From: Atopsyche davidsoni
Taxonomy: Eukaryota > Arthropoda > Insecta > Trichoptera > Hydrobiosidae
Direction of reading: 5' to 3'
Assembly: GCA_022113835.1 (NCBI GenBank)
Contig: JAILWY010000014.1
Coordinates: forward strand, 10,169,501 to 10,233,500
DNA: 64,000 nucleotides
Of this stretch, positions 56,801-60,510 are shown piece by piece. The stretch's first letter is position 1, and the number at the start of each line of letters is the position of its first letter. The position numbers and the translations under genes were made by a program. Below the pieces are notes generated by a model, which was not told where the DNA came from, ran no database searches, and saw nothing but the letters and a program-made list of their open reading frames with translations.

Positions 56801-58344
56801 TTTTCCCAGTTGTCAAACATATCAATCCAAGAGTGAGTTTCAATTAGATAAACAAGATAATTTTAAAAAATCACTTTCATTCATGATTTAACATGTTTAT
56901 TTTTATTTTCCAGGCATCAGATGCTTACAATTTCTACACAACAGGACAAAGCAAAATACAAGCGGGACAAGTACGCGATGGACACGAACTGATCACAGAA
57001 GCACTTAATCTTTTAAATAACGTTTATGGGGCAATGCATCCTGAGATTGCTCAGTGCTTGCGCATGGTGGCGCGCCTCTGCTATGTGACTGGAGAACACC
57101 GCGAGGCGATGGCTTACCAGCAAAAAGCTGTGCTAATGTCCGAGCGAGTCAACGGCATCGATCACCCTTACACAATCACCGAATATGTAAGCTTAAATTC
57201 AAACACCTTTCGGCATAAGATTTTTAGTTATTATTATATTGCTAAGTAATAAAATAATTTTTTCTATTAATTGTTGCAGATTCATTTAGCATTATACTGT
57301 TTTGCGAACGGTCAAGTTAGTAGTGCATTGAAATTGCTGTACAGAGCGAGGTATCTTGCACTGATGGTGTGTGGGGAAAATCACCCGGAGATTGCCTTGT
57401 TAGATGTGAGTTATAATCGTATTAAGTGTCAAGTTTTCAATTTTATATTGTTAAATTTGATGTCCATCAATGTGAAAATCGATTTTATAATTGATGTAGA
57501 ATAACTAAACTAAAAAAAAATTAATATATTTTTATTGTATATTTCAATATTGTATTCGATTTTCCCAGAGCAATATTTCATTGATATTGCATGCGGTGGG
57601 TGAGTACGAGCTGTCCCTTCGTTTCCTGGAGCGAGCGGCGGCATTAACGGCCGCATGCCATGGCGCGCGCTCCCTCAAGGCCGCAGCCGCACGACACTTG
57701 CTGGCCCGCACCCTCAGCTGCCTTGGGGACTTCCGTGCCGCATTGCAGCATGAGAGGGAAACCTACTCCATTTACAAGCACCAGGTGATTTTATATGTGC
57801 ATATTTTACATTGTTGGTGTTACTAAATTTCTACTACCTGTGCACAAAAGATATTCAGCTGTAACGTGTTTATTACAATAAGTGTGGTTTGTTTTTGTTC
57901 AGCTGGGTGAAAACCATGAGAAGACACGTGAATCTTCAGATTGCTTACGCCACCTCACCCATCAAGCTGTAGTGCTCCAGAAGAAGATGAACGATATCTA
58001 TACTGGTCGTGCTCCCTGCGCTCCTCCTATAGAAATTCAACGTCCATCAATGGGATCCGTTTTGGACATGCTGAATGTGATCAACGGAATCTTATTTGTG
58101 CAGATCAGGTATGTCAAATCAGTTCATTATTACTAATATTAACCTTGCACTGCTCGATGTTGTTCTTGTGGCTATCCTACTATCCTATTTAATATCCTAT
58201 CCTATTTGTTGCAGCCAACAAGACATCGAGCACTTCAAAGCGGAGATTGAGAAACGACAGCTGAAGGAGCTGAGCCCTGATGTGCTGGGCTCAGGGGAGG
58301 CGGTGACCGAAACGGAGGGCGTGGAGGGGGCCCCCCCTAGCTGA
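1950..58344 (+). CDS. clu: Clustered mitochondria protein (Clueless/CLUH), 24 coding exons
   Basis: Cytosolic mRNA-binding protein needed for correct distribution and biogenesis of mitochondria. Exons: 1950-2070, 48917-49087, 49378-49667, 49844-50005, 50116-50269, 50419-50549, 50737-50873, 51266-51495, 52443-52579, 53007-53201, 53426-53638, 53780-53954, 54142-54247, 54329-54915, 55127-55329, 55607-55813, 56155-56382, 56535-56617, 56703-56832, 56914-57186, 57280-57405, 57569-57784, 57903-58108, 58215-58344. All introns are GT-AG and phases agree throughout, giving 1536 aa. Order: low-complexity Gly/Asn/His and Ser/acidic N-terminus (1-160), CLU-N ubiquitin-like part (~165-290), GSKIP/DUF727-like part (~355-435), Clu domain (~475-740), Lys/Glu-rich disordered insert (~760-930), central eIF3-p135-like region (~937-1220), TPR repeats (~1221-1450) and a short charged tail. 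Length is a little above what I recall for the fly protein (about 1450 aa), mainly through low-complexity parts. No frameshift or missing block is seen. Intron 1 is ~47 kb; the others are about 0.08-1 kb. Family identity is very secure. Confidence 0.95.
2071..6843 (+). other. clu intron 1, proximal part; no gene seen
   Basis: Mostly AT-rich intronic sequence. The exception is a GC-richer island around 2980-3430 with several short open frames that lack homology I recognise. Microsatellites are small: (TA)n near 4428-4442 and (CA)n near 6448-6462. No RNA gene or coding exon can be supported. Confidence 0.6.
6844..7416. mobile_element. hAT-type MITE 1 with 8-bp target duplications
   Basis: Element 6852-7408 (557 bp). 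Terminal inverted repeats are CATAGGCTCCCAACCTT at the left and, read inwards from the right, CATAGGTTCCCAACTTACC. It is flanked by GTTTAAAG (6844-6851) and GTTTCAAG (7409-7416), a 7/8 match. Eight-base duplications and short CA-starting TIRs are hAT hallmarks. It has C-rich subterminal blocks near both ends and an AT-rich, non-coding centre. Confidence 0.75.
7409..7846. mobile_element. hAT-type MITE 2, abutting MITE 1
   Basis: Element 7417-7838 (422 bp). The left end is TAGAGGTTCCCAAAGTGG; the right end read inwards is CATAGGTTCCCAAAATATT. Flanks are GTTTCAAG (7409-7416, shared with MITE 1) and CTTTAAAG (7839-7846), a 6/8 match. Internal subterminal copies of GGGGTCGAT/GTCGACCCC-like blocks occur near both ends. 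No transposase frame survives. Confidence 0.7.
7847..10856 (+). other. clu intron 1; CpG-rich islands and a (TA)n tract
   Basis: Non-coding as far as I can see. Two GC/CpG-rich islands stand out from the AT-rich background, near 7920-8045 and 8640-8880. The rest is AT-rich with homopolymer runs. The open frames inside the islands have no recognisable domain and no splice or start context. Confidence 0.55.
9114..9161. repeat. (TA)n microsatellite
   Basis: Uninterrupted alternating TA of nearly 50 bp. A simple repeat in intron 1. Confidence 0.95.
10857..11066. mobile_element. 210-bp MITE with 33-bp TIRs and TA target site
   Basis: Left TIR begins CAGGGTTAGGCAGGGAGG and continues to TTTGAA (10857-10889). 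The right end (11034-11066) is its inverted complement with one mismatch. TA dinucleotides flank both ends (10855-10856 and 11067-11068), as in Tc1/mariner-type insertions. The interior is non-coding and contains a run of 13 C (10990-11002). Confidence 0.85.
11069..12230 (+). other. clu intron 1; nothing identified
   Basis: AT-rich sequence with a slightly GC-richer patch near 11990-12180. Its minus-strand frame of about 69 codons resembles no family I know. Confidence 0.5.
12231..12505 (+). repeat. Dispersed repeat, copy A (unclassified transposon remnant)
   Basis: Shares several blocks, in order, with 28961-29240: GTGCTTCTC, a segment reading (V)CV-LLP(D/N)S-I-IQSF in the same frame, AGATCTGATA, CCACTAC and ACAGAATGGCAGCCA. 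The divergence is high. The remnant frame suggests decayed coding DNA of a transposon, but I do not recognise the family. Confidence 0.6.
12588..12792. mobile_element. Putative foldback MITE
   Basis: Left arm 12588-12617 starts TGGTACTTGTTTTTTATCC and continues ACCACCAAA. The right arm 12763-12792 is its inverted complement with one or two mismatches. The flanks are A-runs, so a target duplication cannot be told from simple sequence. The interior is non-coding. A third partial copy of the arm (TTGGTACATGTTTTTTGG) lies just inside the right arm. Confidence 0.6.
12793..17176 (+). other. clu intron 1; no gene seen
   Basis: AT-rich with GC/CpG-rich islands near 12900-13060 and 16090-16410 (the latter with several GGTCGA-type motifs). 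No supported coding exon, RNA gene or transposon ends were found by eye. Confidence 0.5.
17177..17198. repeat. Short (CCTAA)n tract, arthropod telomere-type motif
   Basis: AACCTAACCTAACCTAACCTAA: about four units of the pentamer that forms most insect telomeres (TTAGG on the other strand). Short interstitial copies are common in insect genomes. Confidence 0.9.
17199..18053 (+). other. clu intron 1; nothing identified
   Basis: AT-rich sequence with T- and A-runs and no open frame, repeat or RNA structure that I can support. Confidence 0.5.
18054..18270 (-). mobile_element. LINE 3'-end fragment, reverse orientation
   Basis: Related to the 3' UTR of the full LINE at 38946-44133. Shared blocks include TGCGCGCAG, a G-rich GGGGCTT block and GTGGTAGCGTA. 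On the element's own strand it ends in an A-run (T-run on +, 18054-18067), so it is a 5'-truncated retrocopy of a sister family. Its truncated 5' end is uncertain, near 18245-18270. Confidence 0.7.
18420..18725 (+). other. GC/CpG-rich island between two LINE fragments
   Basis: Strongly GC-rich, with overlapping open frames on both strands that reflect lack of stops in GC-rich DNA. No domain recognised. Possible regulatory island or a piece of another element. Confidence 0.4.
18750..18955 (+). mobile_element. LINE 3'-end fragment, forward orientation
   Basis: Reads, in reverse complement, the same blocks as the full LINE 3' UTR (CCTG..CTGCGCGCAGG, GGTGGCGTACAT, and TCTATTTTCGTTAT shared with the 18054 copy). 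It ends ATAAAAGAAT followed by a T-run (18943-18954), like the end of the full-length LINE. A 5'-truncated copy. Confidence 0.7.
18956..21036 (+). other. clu intron 1; no gene seen
   Basis: AT-rich sequence with GC/CpG-rich islands near 19300-19500 and 20530-20820. I see no supported gene or repeat. Confidence 0.5.
21037..21710 (+). mobile_element. Helitron-like element, copy 1 (non-autonomous)
   Basis: Starts TCTACTATAATAATAG after an A and ends ACATTTCTAG before a T, so it sits in an AT dinucleotide without duplication. It has the 5'-TC and CTAG-3' ends of Helitrons and a short hairpin (CGTCA-TTTTA-TGACG) about 15 bp before the 3' end. A second, diverged copy lies at 34760-35443 in the opposite orientation and defines the same borders. 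Inside are a (TG)n tract near the 5' end and a decayed frame from 21419 ([12 protein letters not shown]..., stop soon after) that may be the start of an original Rep/helicase or unknown ORF. No helicase domain remains. Confidence 0.75.
21711..22325 (+). other. clu intron 1; CpG-rich island
   Basis: AT-rich flanks around a GC/CpG-rich island (about 21940-22215). No gene supported. Confidence 0.45.
22326..22470 (-). mobile_element. tRNA-derived SINE, left copy (reverse)
   Basis: Read on the minus strand: a tRNA-like head with a good Pol III B box (GGTTCAAATCC) and the arm GATGTGGGTTCAAATCCCAC, ending at 22393 with ...CAAATCAC, then a ~70-bp body to about 22326. It pairs with the right copy at 22628-22775. 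The tRNA part is decayed towards its 5' side, so this is a SINE head and not a working tRNA. Confidence 0.65.
22628..22775 (+). mobile_element. tRNA-derived SINE, right copy (forward)
   Basis: The first 76 nt (22628-22703) fold much like a tRNA: a 6/7 acceptor stem, a four-pair D stem with GG in the loop, and a strong T arm (GTGTGGG-TTCAAAT-CCCACAC) holding the B box. The anticodon arm is odd (eight-base loop, no U33), so it is a tRNA-derived SINE head and not a functional tRNA. The body after 22703 is over 90% like the left copy's, in inverted orientation. Confidence 0.65.
22776..28960 (+). other. clu intron 1; no gene seen
   Basis: About 6 kb of AT-rich intron with GC/CpG-rich islands near 23190-23460, 24480-24640, 25225-25640, 26840-27060 and 28480-28760. 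Longer frames in the islands (for example 25197-25514 on +) show no domain, and I leave them out as coding. No transposon ends recognised. Confidence 0.5.
28961..29240 (+). repeat. Dispersed repeat, copy B (unclassified transposon remnant)
   Basis: Second copy of the repeat at 12231-12505, same orientation, sharing ordered blocks (GTGCTTCTC, AATAGTATTACTATACAATCC-like, TTTAGATCTGATA, GTCCACTAC, ACAGAATGGCAGCCA). Both copies keep a similar short frame, which points to a decayed coding transposon of unknown family. Confidence 0.6.
29241..32285 (+). other. clu intron 1; nothing identified
   Basis: Three kilobases of AT-rich sequence with poly-T/poly-A runs (for example 31819-31831). No gene, RNA or repeat ends that I can support. 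Confidence 0.5.
32286..32478 (+). repeat. Imperfect tandem duplication, ~105-bp period
   Basis: Unit 1 (32286-32366) and unit 2 (32391-32478) share AAAGGCATACTTT, GAACAGCGCTGCTGGG, GACTGCCT, TATGATTCC and GAGTA...TGTACATAAAA. Unit 2 carries about 15 extra bases near its start. Confidence 0.85.
32479..34759 (+). other. clu intron 1; CpG-rich patches
   Basis: Mostly AT-rich. A 10-bp inverted repeat CTTATCACGG/CCGTGATAAG near 32570-32625 brackets a G-run. A GC patch lies near 32950-33050. A striking GC/CpG-rich block at about 34370-34710 ends right beside the Helitron copy at 34760. Frames in that block exist on both strands, but none is recognised. Confidence 0.45.
34760..35443 (-). mobile_element. 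Helitron-like element, copy 2 (non-autonomous)
   Basis: On the minus strand it starts TCCACTATAATAATATC after an A and ends ACATTTCCAG before a T. The end is one base off the CTAG of copy 1. It keeps the 3' hairpin (CGTCA-TTCTG-TGACG), the (TG)n tract and a longer remnant frame (about 91 codons, minus strand 35051-34776, [20 protein letters not shown]...). It aligns along its whole length with 21037-21710. The remnant frame has a basic start but no Rep or helicase motif. Confidence 0.75.
35444..37831 (+). other. clu intron 1; nothing identified
   Basis: AT-rich, no gene or repeat ends supported. Confidence 0.5.
37832..37859. repeat. Perfect 12-bp hairpin with 4-base loop
   Basis: TGCCCAATGCTT-TATC-AAGCATTGGGCA. 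Too short for a microRNA precursor and not part of any element whose ends I could see. Confidence 0.85.
37860..38930 (+). other. clu intron 1; AT-rich, (TA)n tract
   Basis: Includes a 117-codon open frame (37891-38244) in AT-rich sequence without recognisable domains, which I take as chance, and a (TA)n microsatellite at 38816-38856 shortly before the LINE. Confidence 0.5.
38816..38856. repeat. (TA)n microsatellite
   Basis: About 20 uninterrupted TA units. Confidence 0.95.
38931..38945. repeat. LINE target-site duplication, 3' side
   Basis: TCAATTCCGTGCAGA, identical to 44134-44148. It marks the downstream border of the reverse-oriented LINE. Confidence 0.85.
39227..39267 (+). repeat. G-rich tract, G-quadruplex-like
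   Basis: At least six G-runs of three or more (GGGGGGTGGGG..., ATGGGGG, GGGTGGG) on the + strand, within the LINE 3' UTR region (C-rich on the LINE sense strand). Confidence 0.8.
39390..42216 (-). CDS. LINE ORF2: endonuclease-reverse transcriptase (frame change)
   Basis: Starts at ATG 42216-42214, one base after the ORF1 stop (TAAGATG), suggesting termination-reinitiation. The N-terminal endonuclease opens with [12 protein letters not shown] and ETRL. At the 14-C run (42013-42026 on +) the frame must shift to continue with [10 protein letters not shown] and SDHLPALF (endonuclease catalytic motifs) and then the reverse transcriptase: [11 protein letters not shown], a YRPISLL block, [28 protein letters not shown] and the catalytic YADD at about 40185-40196. 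A complete C-terminus ends at 39390 with a Jockey-like Cys-poor tail. No stop codon or other break is seen in about 880 codons, so apart from the homopolymer the enzyme looks intact. Confidence 0.88.
42218..43976 (-). CDS. LINE ORF1: gag-like nucleic-acid-binding protein (frame change)
   Basis: ATG at 43976-43974 gives [13 protein letters not shown]... in one frame. The frame must shift at the 10-C run (43773-43782 on +) to enter the 515-codon frame that ends at 42218. That part holds an Ala/Pro/Arg/Ser repeat region (~43577-43741), a PRE_C2HC-type domain typical of Jockey-clade gag ([16 protein letters not shown]..., about aa 220-320 of that frame) and three zinc knuckles: [27 protein letters not shown] and a third of the C-x-C-x3-H-x6-C kind. 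The role in this family is RNA binding and RNP formation. One base in the homopolymer accounts for the break, so it may be an assembly error or a real lesion. The far upstream part of the frame has no earlier ATG. Confidence 0.8.
44134..44148. repeat. LINE target-site duplication, 5' side
   Basis: TCAATTCCGTGCAGA, identical to 38931-38945. Confidence 0.85.
44149..46396 (+). other. clu intron 1; nothing identified
   Basis: AT-rich intron with a GC-richer patch near 46070-46260. No gene or transposon ends supported. Confidence 0.5.
46397..46438. mobile_element. Inverted-repeat remnant, pogo/Tigger-like ends
   Basis: A perfect 15-bp inverted repeat TCTCGTATAACGCGA ... TCGCGTTATACGAGA around 12 bases. 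The right flank continues GCCCACTG, so the outward end reads CAGTGGGCTCTCGTATAACG, which resembles the TIR style of pogo/Tigger elements. Only the ends remain. Confidence 0.5.
46439..48169 (+). other. clu intron 1, distal part; possible transposon debris
   Basis: AT-rich. A 29-bp segment occurs twice (46934-46962 and 47190-47218, 26/29 identical, 256 bp apart), pointing to a decayed repetitive element. No coding region supported. Confidence 0.45.
46934..47218 (+). repeat. 29-bp direct repeat pair
   Basis: CGTGGAT(G/A)CGGA(A/G)TTT(A/G) followed by CGCCAGTGGCTG occurs at 46934-46962 and 47190-47218. The second looks like part of a larger decayed duplication, because short stretches on either side also correspond. 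Confidence 0.7.
48170..48410 (+). promoter_or_regulatory. CpG-rich island upstream of clu exon 2
   Basis: A GC/CpG-dense block in AT-rich DNA, ending about 500 bp before exon 2. It could be an intronic enhancer or an alternative promoter. No TATA box or initiator stands out. Confidence 0.3.
48917..49087 (+). CDS. clu: clu coding exon 2 (aa 41-97)
   Basis: Acceptor TTGTTACAG. Encodes a Gly run, then Asn-Gly-His-rich low complexity ([17 protein letters not shown]). Phase 1 at both ends. Confidence 0.9.
49378..49667 (+). CDS. clu: clu coding exon 3 (aa 98-194)
   Basis: A Ser/Thr and acidic disordered stretch, then the start of the CLU-N ubiquitin-like region ([16 protein letters not shown]). 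Ends in phase 0. Confidence 0.93.
49844..50005 (+). CDS. clu: clu coding exon 4 (aa 195-248)
   Basis: Core of the CLU-N region ([28 protein letters not shown]). Exactly 54 codons, phase 0. Confidence 0.95.
50116..50269 (+). CDS. clu: clu coding exon 5 (aa 249-299)
   Basis: End of CLU-N ([20 protein letters not shown]). Donor CTAG|GTGAAT, phase 1. Confidence 0.94.
50419..50549 (+). CDS. clu: clu coding exon 6 (aa 300-343)
   Basis: Basic start (EKKKTRPES), then the conserved [17 protein letters not shown] linker. Ends in phase 0. Confidence 0.93.
50737..50873 (+). CDS. clu: clu coding exon 7 (aa 344-388)
   Basis: Conserved [20 protein letters not shown], beginning of the GSKIP/DUF727-like domain. 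Donor CCA|GTAAGT, phase 2. Confidence 0.95.
51266..51495 (+). CDS. clu: clu coding exon 8 (aa 389-465)
   Basis: Remainder of the GSKIP-like domain ([19 protein letters not shown]) and the linker to the Clu domain. Phase 1 end. Confidence 0.95.
52443..52579 (+). CDS. clu: clu coding exon 9 (aa 466-511)
   Basis: Start of the Clu domain ([20 protein letters not shown]). The preceding intron, ~0.95 kb, is the longest after intron 1. Confidence 0.95.
53007..53201 (+). CDS. clu: clu coding exon 10 (aa 512-576)
   Basis: Clu domain ([36 protein letters not shown]). 65 codons, phase 0. Confidence 0.96.
53426..53638 (+). CDS. clu: clu coding exon 11 (aa 577-647)
   Basis: Clu domain ([33 protein letters not shown]). 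71 codons, phase 0. Confidence 0.96.
53780..53954 (+). CDS. clu: clu coding exon 12 (aa 648-705)
   Basis: Clu domain ([27 protein letters not shown]). Phase 1 end. Confidence 0.96.
54142..54247 (+). CDS. clu: clu coding exon 13 (aa 706-740)
   Basis: End of the Clu domain ([16 protein letters not shown]). Phase 2 end; the following intron is only 81 bp. Confidence 0.94.
54329..54915 (+). CDS. clu: clu coding exon 14 (aa 741-936), charged insert
   Basis: Largest exon. A short conserved start ([14 protein letters not shown]) is followed by about 170 residues of Lys/Glu/Ser-rich low complexity with many Lys-Lys and Glu-Glu pairs, predicted disordered and possibly coiled coil. This linker varies widely across the family. 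Confidence 0.92.
55127..55329 (+). CDS. clu: clu coding exon 15 (aa 937-1004)
   Basis: Central conserved region begins ([18 protein letters not shown]). Ends in phase 0. Confidence 0.95.
55607..55813 (+). CDS. clu: clu coding exon 16 (aa 1005-1073)
   Basis: Highly conserved central block ([19 protein letters not shown]). 69 codons, phase 0. Confidence 0.96.
56155..56382 (+). CDS. clu: clu coding exon 17 (aa 1074-1149)
   Basis: [19 protein letters not shown], then a Pro run and a basic RRRGKKRGR stretch, then [15 protein letters not shown]. Confidence 0.95.
56535..56617 (+). CDS. clu: clu coding exon 18 (aa 1150-1176)
   Basis: Small exon ([20 protein letters not shown]), phase 2 end. Confidence 0.94.
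56703..56832 (+). CDS. clu: clu coding exon 19 (aa 1177-1220)
   Basis: [14 protein letters not shown] and [10 protein letters not shown], the end of the central region just before the TPRs. The first codon is split with exon 18. Confidence 0.95.
56914..57186 (+). CDS. clu: clu coding exon 20 (aa 1221-1311), TPR
   Basis: Two TPR-like helical pairs ([37 protein letters not shown]). 91 codons, phase 0. Confidence 0.96.
57280..57405 (+). CDS. clu: clu coding exon 21 (aa 1312-1353), TPR
   Basis: One TPR of 42 codons, the family's TPR period ([19 protein letters not shown]). Confidence 0.96.
57569..57784 (+). CDS. clu: clu coding exon 22 (aa 1354-1425), TPR
   Basis: Two further TPR-like units ([36 protein letters not shown]). 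Locally GC-richer than its neighbours. Confidence 0.95.
57903..58108 (+). CDS. clu: clu coding exon 23 (aa 1426-1493)
   Basis: Last TPR helix ([15 protein letters not shown]) and the conserved [18 protein letters not shown]. Donor ATCAG|GTATGT, phase 2. Confidence 0.95.
58215..58344 (+). CDS. clu: clu coding exon 24 (aa 1494-1536) and stop
   Basis: Conserved short start ([16 protein letters not shown]), then an acidic Gly/Glu tail ending GAPPS. TGA at 58342-58344. Confidence 0.95.
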
Positions 58345-60510
58345 GCGGTGACCCCGGGGGAATGATGTGTAGCAAAGTCAAATTTTTAAGGGAACCAATA
58401 CTTTTACGTCTCGATAAAGCTTCGATAGTTCAATATATCGGCCTGTGATTAAAAATATTTTAAAAGATACCAGAGTCTTGACCCGTCGGGTCCTAGGGAA
58501 GCCGTGGAGTATATTATCACCTCATAAGACTGTTTCGTCCGGGCCGCTAATCATGGGTGAGAGTCATCGTTCACCTCGTTGTTTAAAATTGTTTTTGGAG
58601 TTGTTTGTTAGATTTTGAAGTGAATATTTTATTCCTGTTTTATTTTTTTCTATTATTGTTAAATAATATAAGAACTTTTAAGGTAATTGGGCAGCAGTGA
58701 GTGAATTCAGCAGTATATACGATATTTGTAGAAGTCTTTGTTTACTTTCAAGTAATGTCAATAGGGGGATGCACGCAGCCGCTCCGTCGTTTTATATACA
58801 TATGCAGTTTACTTTAGTGATACCGAATTTGTAAACTCTACTTAGATAACTCATGCTATGTATAGTGATCCTGCTCCAGTTTAAGTCGACCGAAGAATGT
58901 CTCAACTTTGAGATGAACATCTCAAGTAACAGAATGTTCGTTAATGAAAGAGGATTTGTATAAAAACAAATATTTTCGTGACACTTTATTGACATAAGAT
59001 ATTATGTTTGTACCTTTTCGGATTGAGATGGACCTGCATGATCAGTGTACTTCATGAATAAATATAAAAATTACGTTTCACAGTAGCCCTAAGATCTTTA
59101 GTTTAAAATGTACTGTCAATTTTTGATTTCTTTTAAACCCCACGCCTGTTCAAATGGGACAAGATGGTTAATGAACTTTTATTTAAACTTTTGCATGTGT
59201 TGTAGAAATTAATTTAGTGGCATGTAGTTTTGTAGCATTTACCTTCTACAGATAATCGCAAGTTTCTTGTAGCCATGAAAAGACAAATTATAGATTTGAG
59301 AAATTGTTGGTTGTATATTTAATGGTTTGTCGAAAAGGAGTCGTGACAGAGACTTGAAGTGCTCAGGCTTCAGTCTTTCTGGTGGACTTGTCTCATTATT
59401 TGTCGAGAATTACTTGTCTCGGTGCAATCAGTTGACTTTGTTATGAGAATAAGGTGAAGTCATGTATACTTATTTTGCAATATAATCATAAGATAATGGA
59501 ATATTATCCATGTATTGGGGTGACTCTTAATATCCATGTCCAATTATCATTATAATGTCTACTGTATTTTTTATGTTTTGTAAAAATTGATCCTAACATC
59601 TCATAGAATTTCTTTTTTGGTCTTCTCATTTGGATTACTTCTCAACTAAACTGATGAAAATGATTGTATATTAACAGTGAGTCAGAAATATATTCCTCGA
59701 TTTTTTTGTGCTGTGTGGGAGAATGCAGCTAGTACAGTTATACTGCCATAGATTAAATATTATATTCTAAAAATCGGTATGTATTAAATACATATGCGAC
59801 CTCTACGTAGAATTTATTTTGATTTACCAAATATTATATGATTGGATCCAATGCATTACTTTTATTATTAGAGAAAATGTTGGTAAAAACTGATTACTTT
59901 TTCTTAATTTTCTTCTATTAAAAATTTCAATCTGTATGTATATTAATATCAGTTACCGTTACAGCTACAAGAAAAGGATGTTACCGATAAGCGTTCAACA
60001 ATAGTCATAGAAGTATATGAGATACTTCAAGTGTGACAATAATTATTTCTTATAAGAGATGCAATGAGATCCGTATACAATGTTTAGTTACATTTTTGCT
60101 ACTCTGTAGTCTACAATAATCTATATGTGTTGTTGATGTTTTGTTAACATTTGCGGGTTCATCTGAAACCGAACATTCAAGTTTCAACGTGGACCTTAGC
60201 CAAAAATGCACTGCGTTCCTATTAGTTGTAGTTTAGTTTTAAAAGTTATATCGGATCCTTTTGCACCTCTTATAACATAACACAAGTTTAAAAAATTGAT
60301 TTTATGTGCGCATCGTGTAGTATGTAATTATAATGTTTAATGAGATGTATTTGAGTCTACGACCGCAGGGGTATGCCGTTTTGAATCGAAAATATTACTG
60401 ATAATATTTTTAGATGCGGTTGTGTTTGTCAATAGAATATAATAAGAAACACTGCCTTAAGTTTGCACCACGGCTCGGTTGAGAATGATGACGATGTTAA
60501 TAAATGTCAG
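58345..60510 (+). other. clu 3' UTR (end uncertain)
   Basis: AT-rich, no coding frame. AATAAA signals stand at 59057-59062 and 60499-60504; the latter is followed by a GT-rich stretch (TGTCAGAATGTGTGAG), a good cleavage context. Use of either, or of later ones near 60930, cannot be decided from sequence. Confidence 0.5.
60499..60504 (+). terminator. Candidate polyadenylation signal of clu
   Basis: AATAAA with GT-rich sequence just downstream. Alternatives are at 59057 and 60930. Confidence 0.4.
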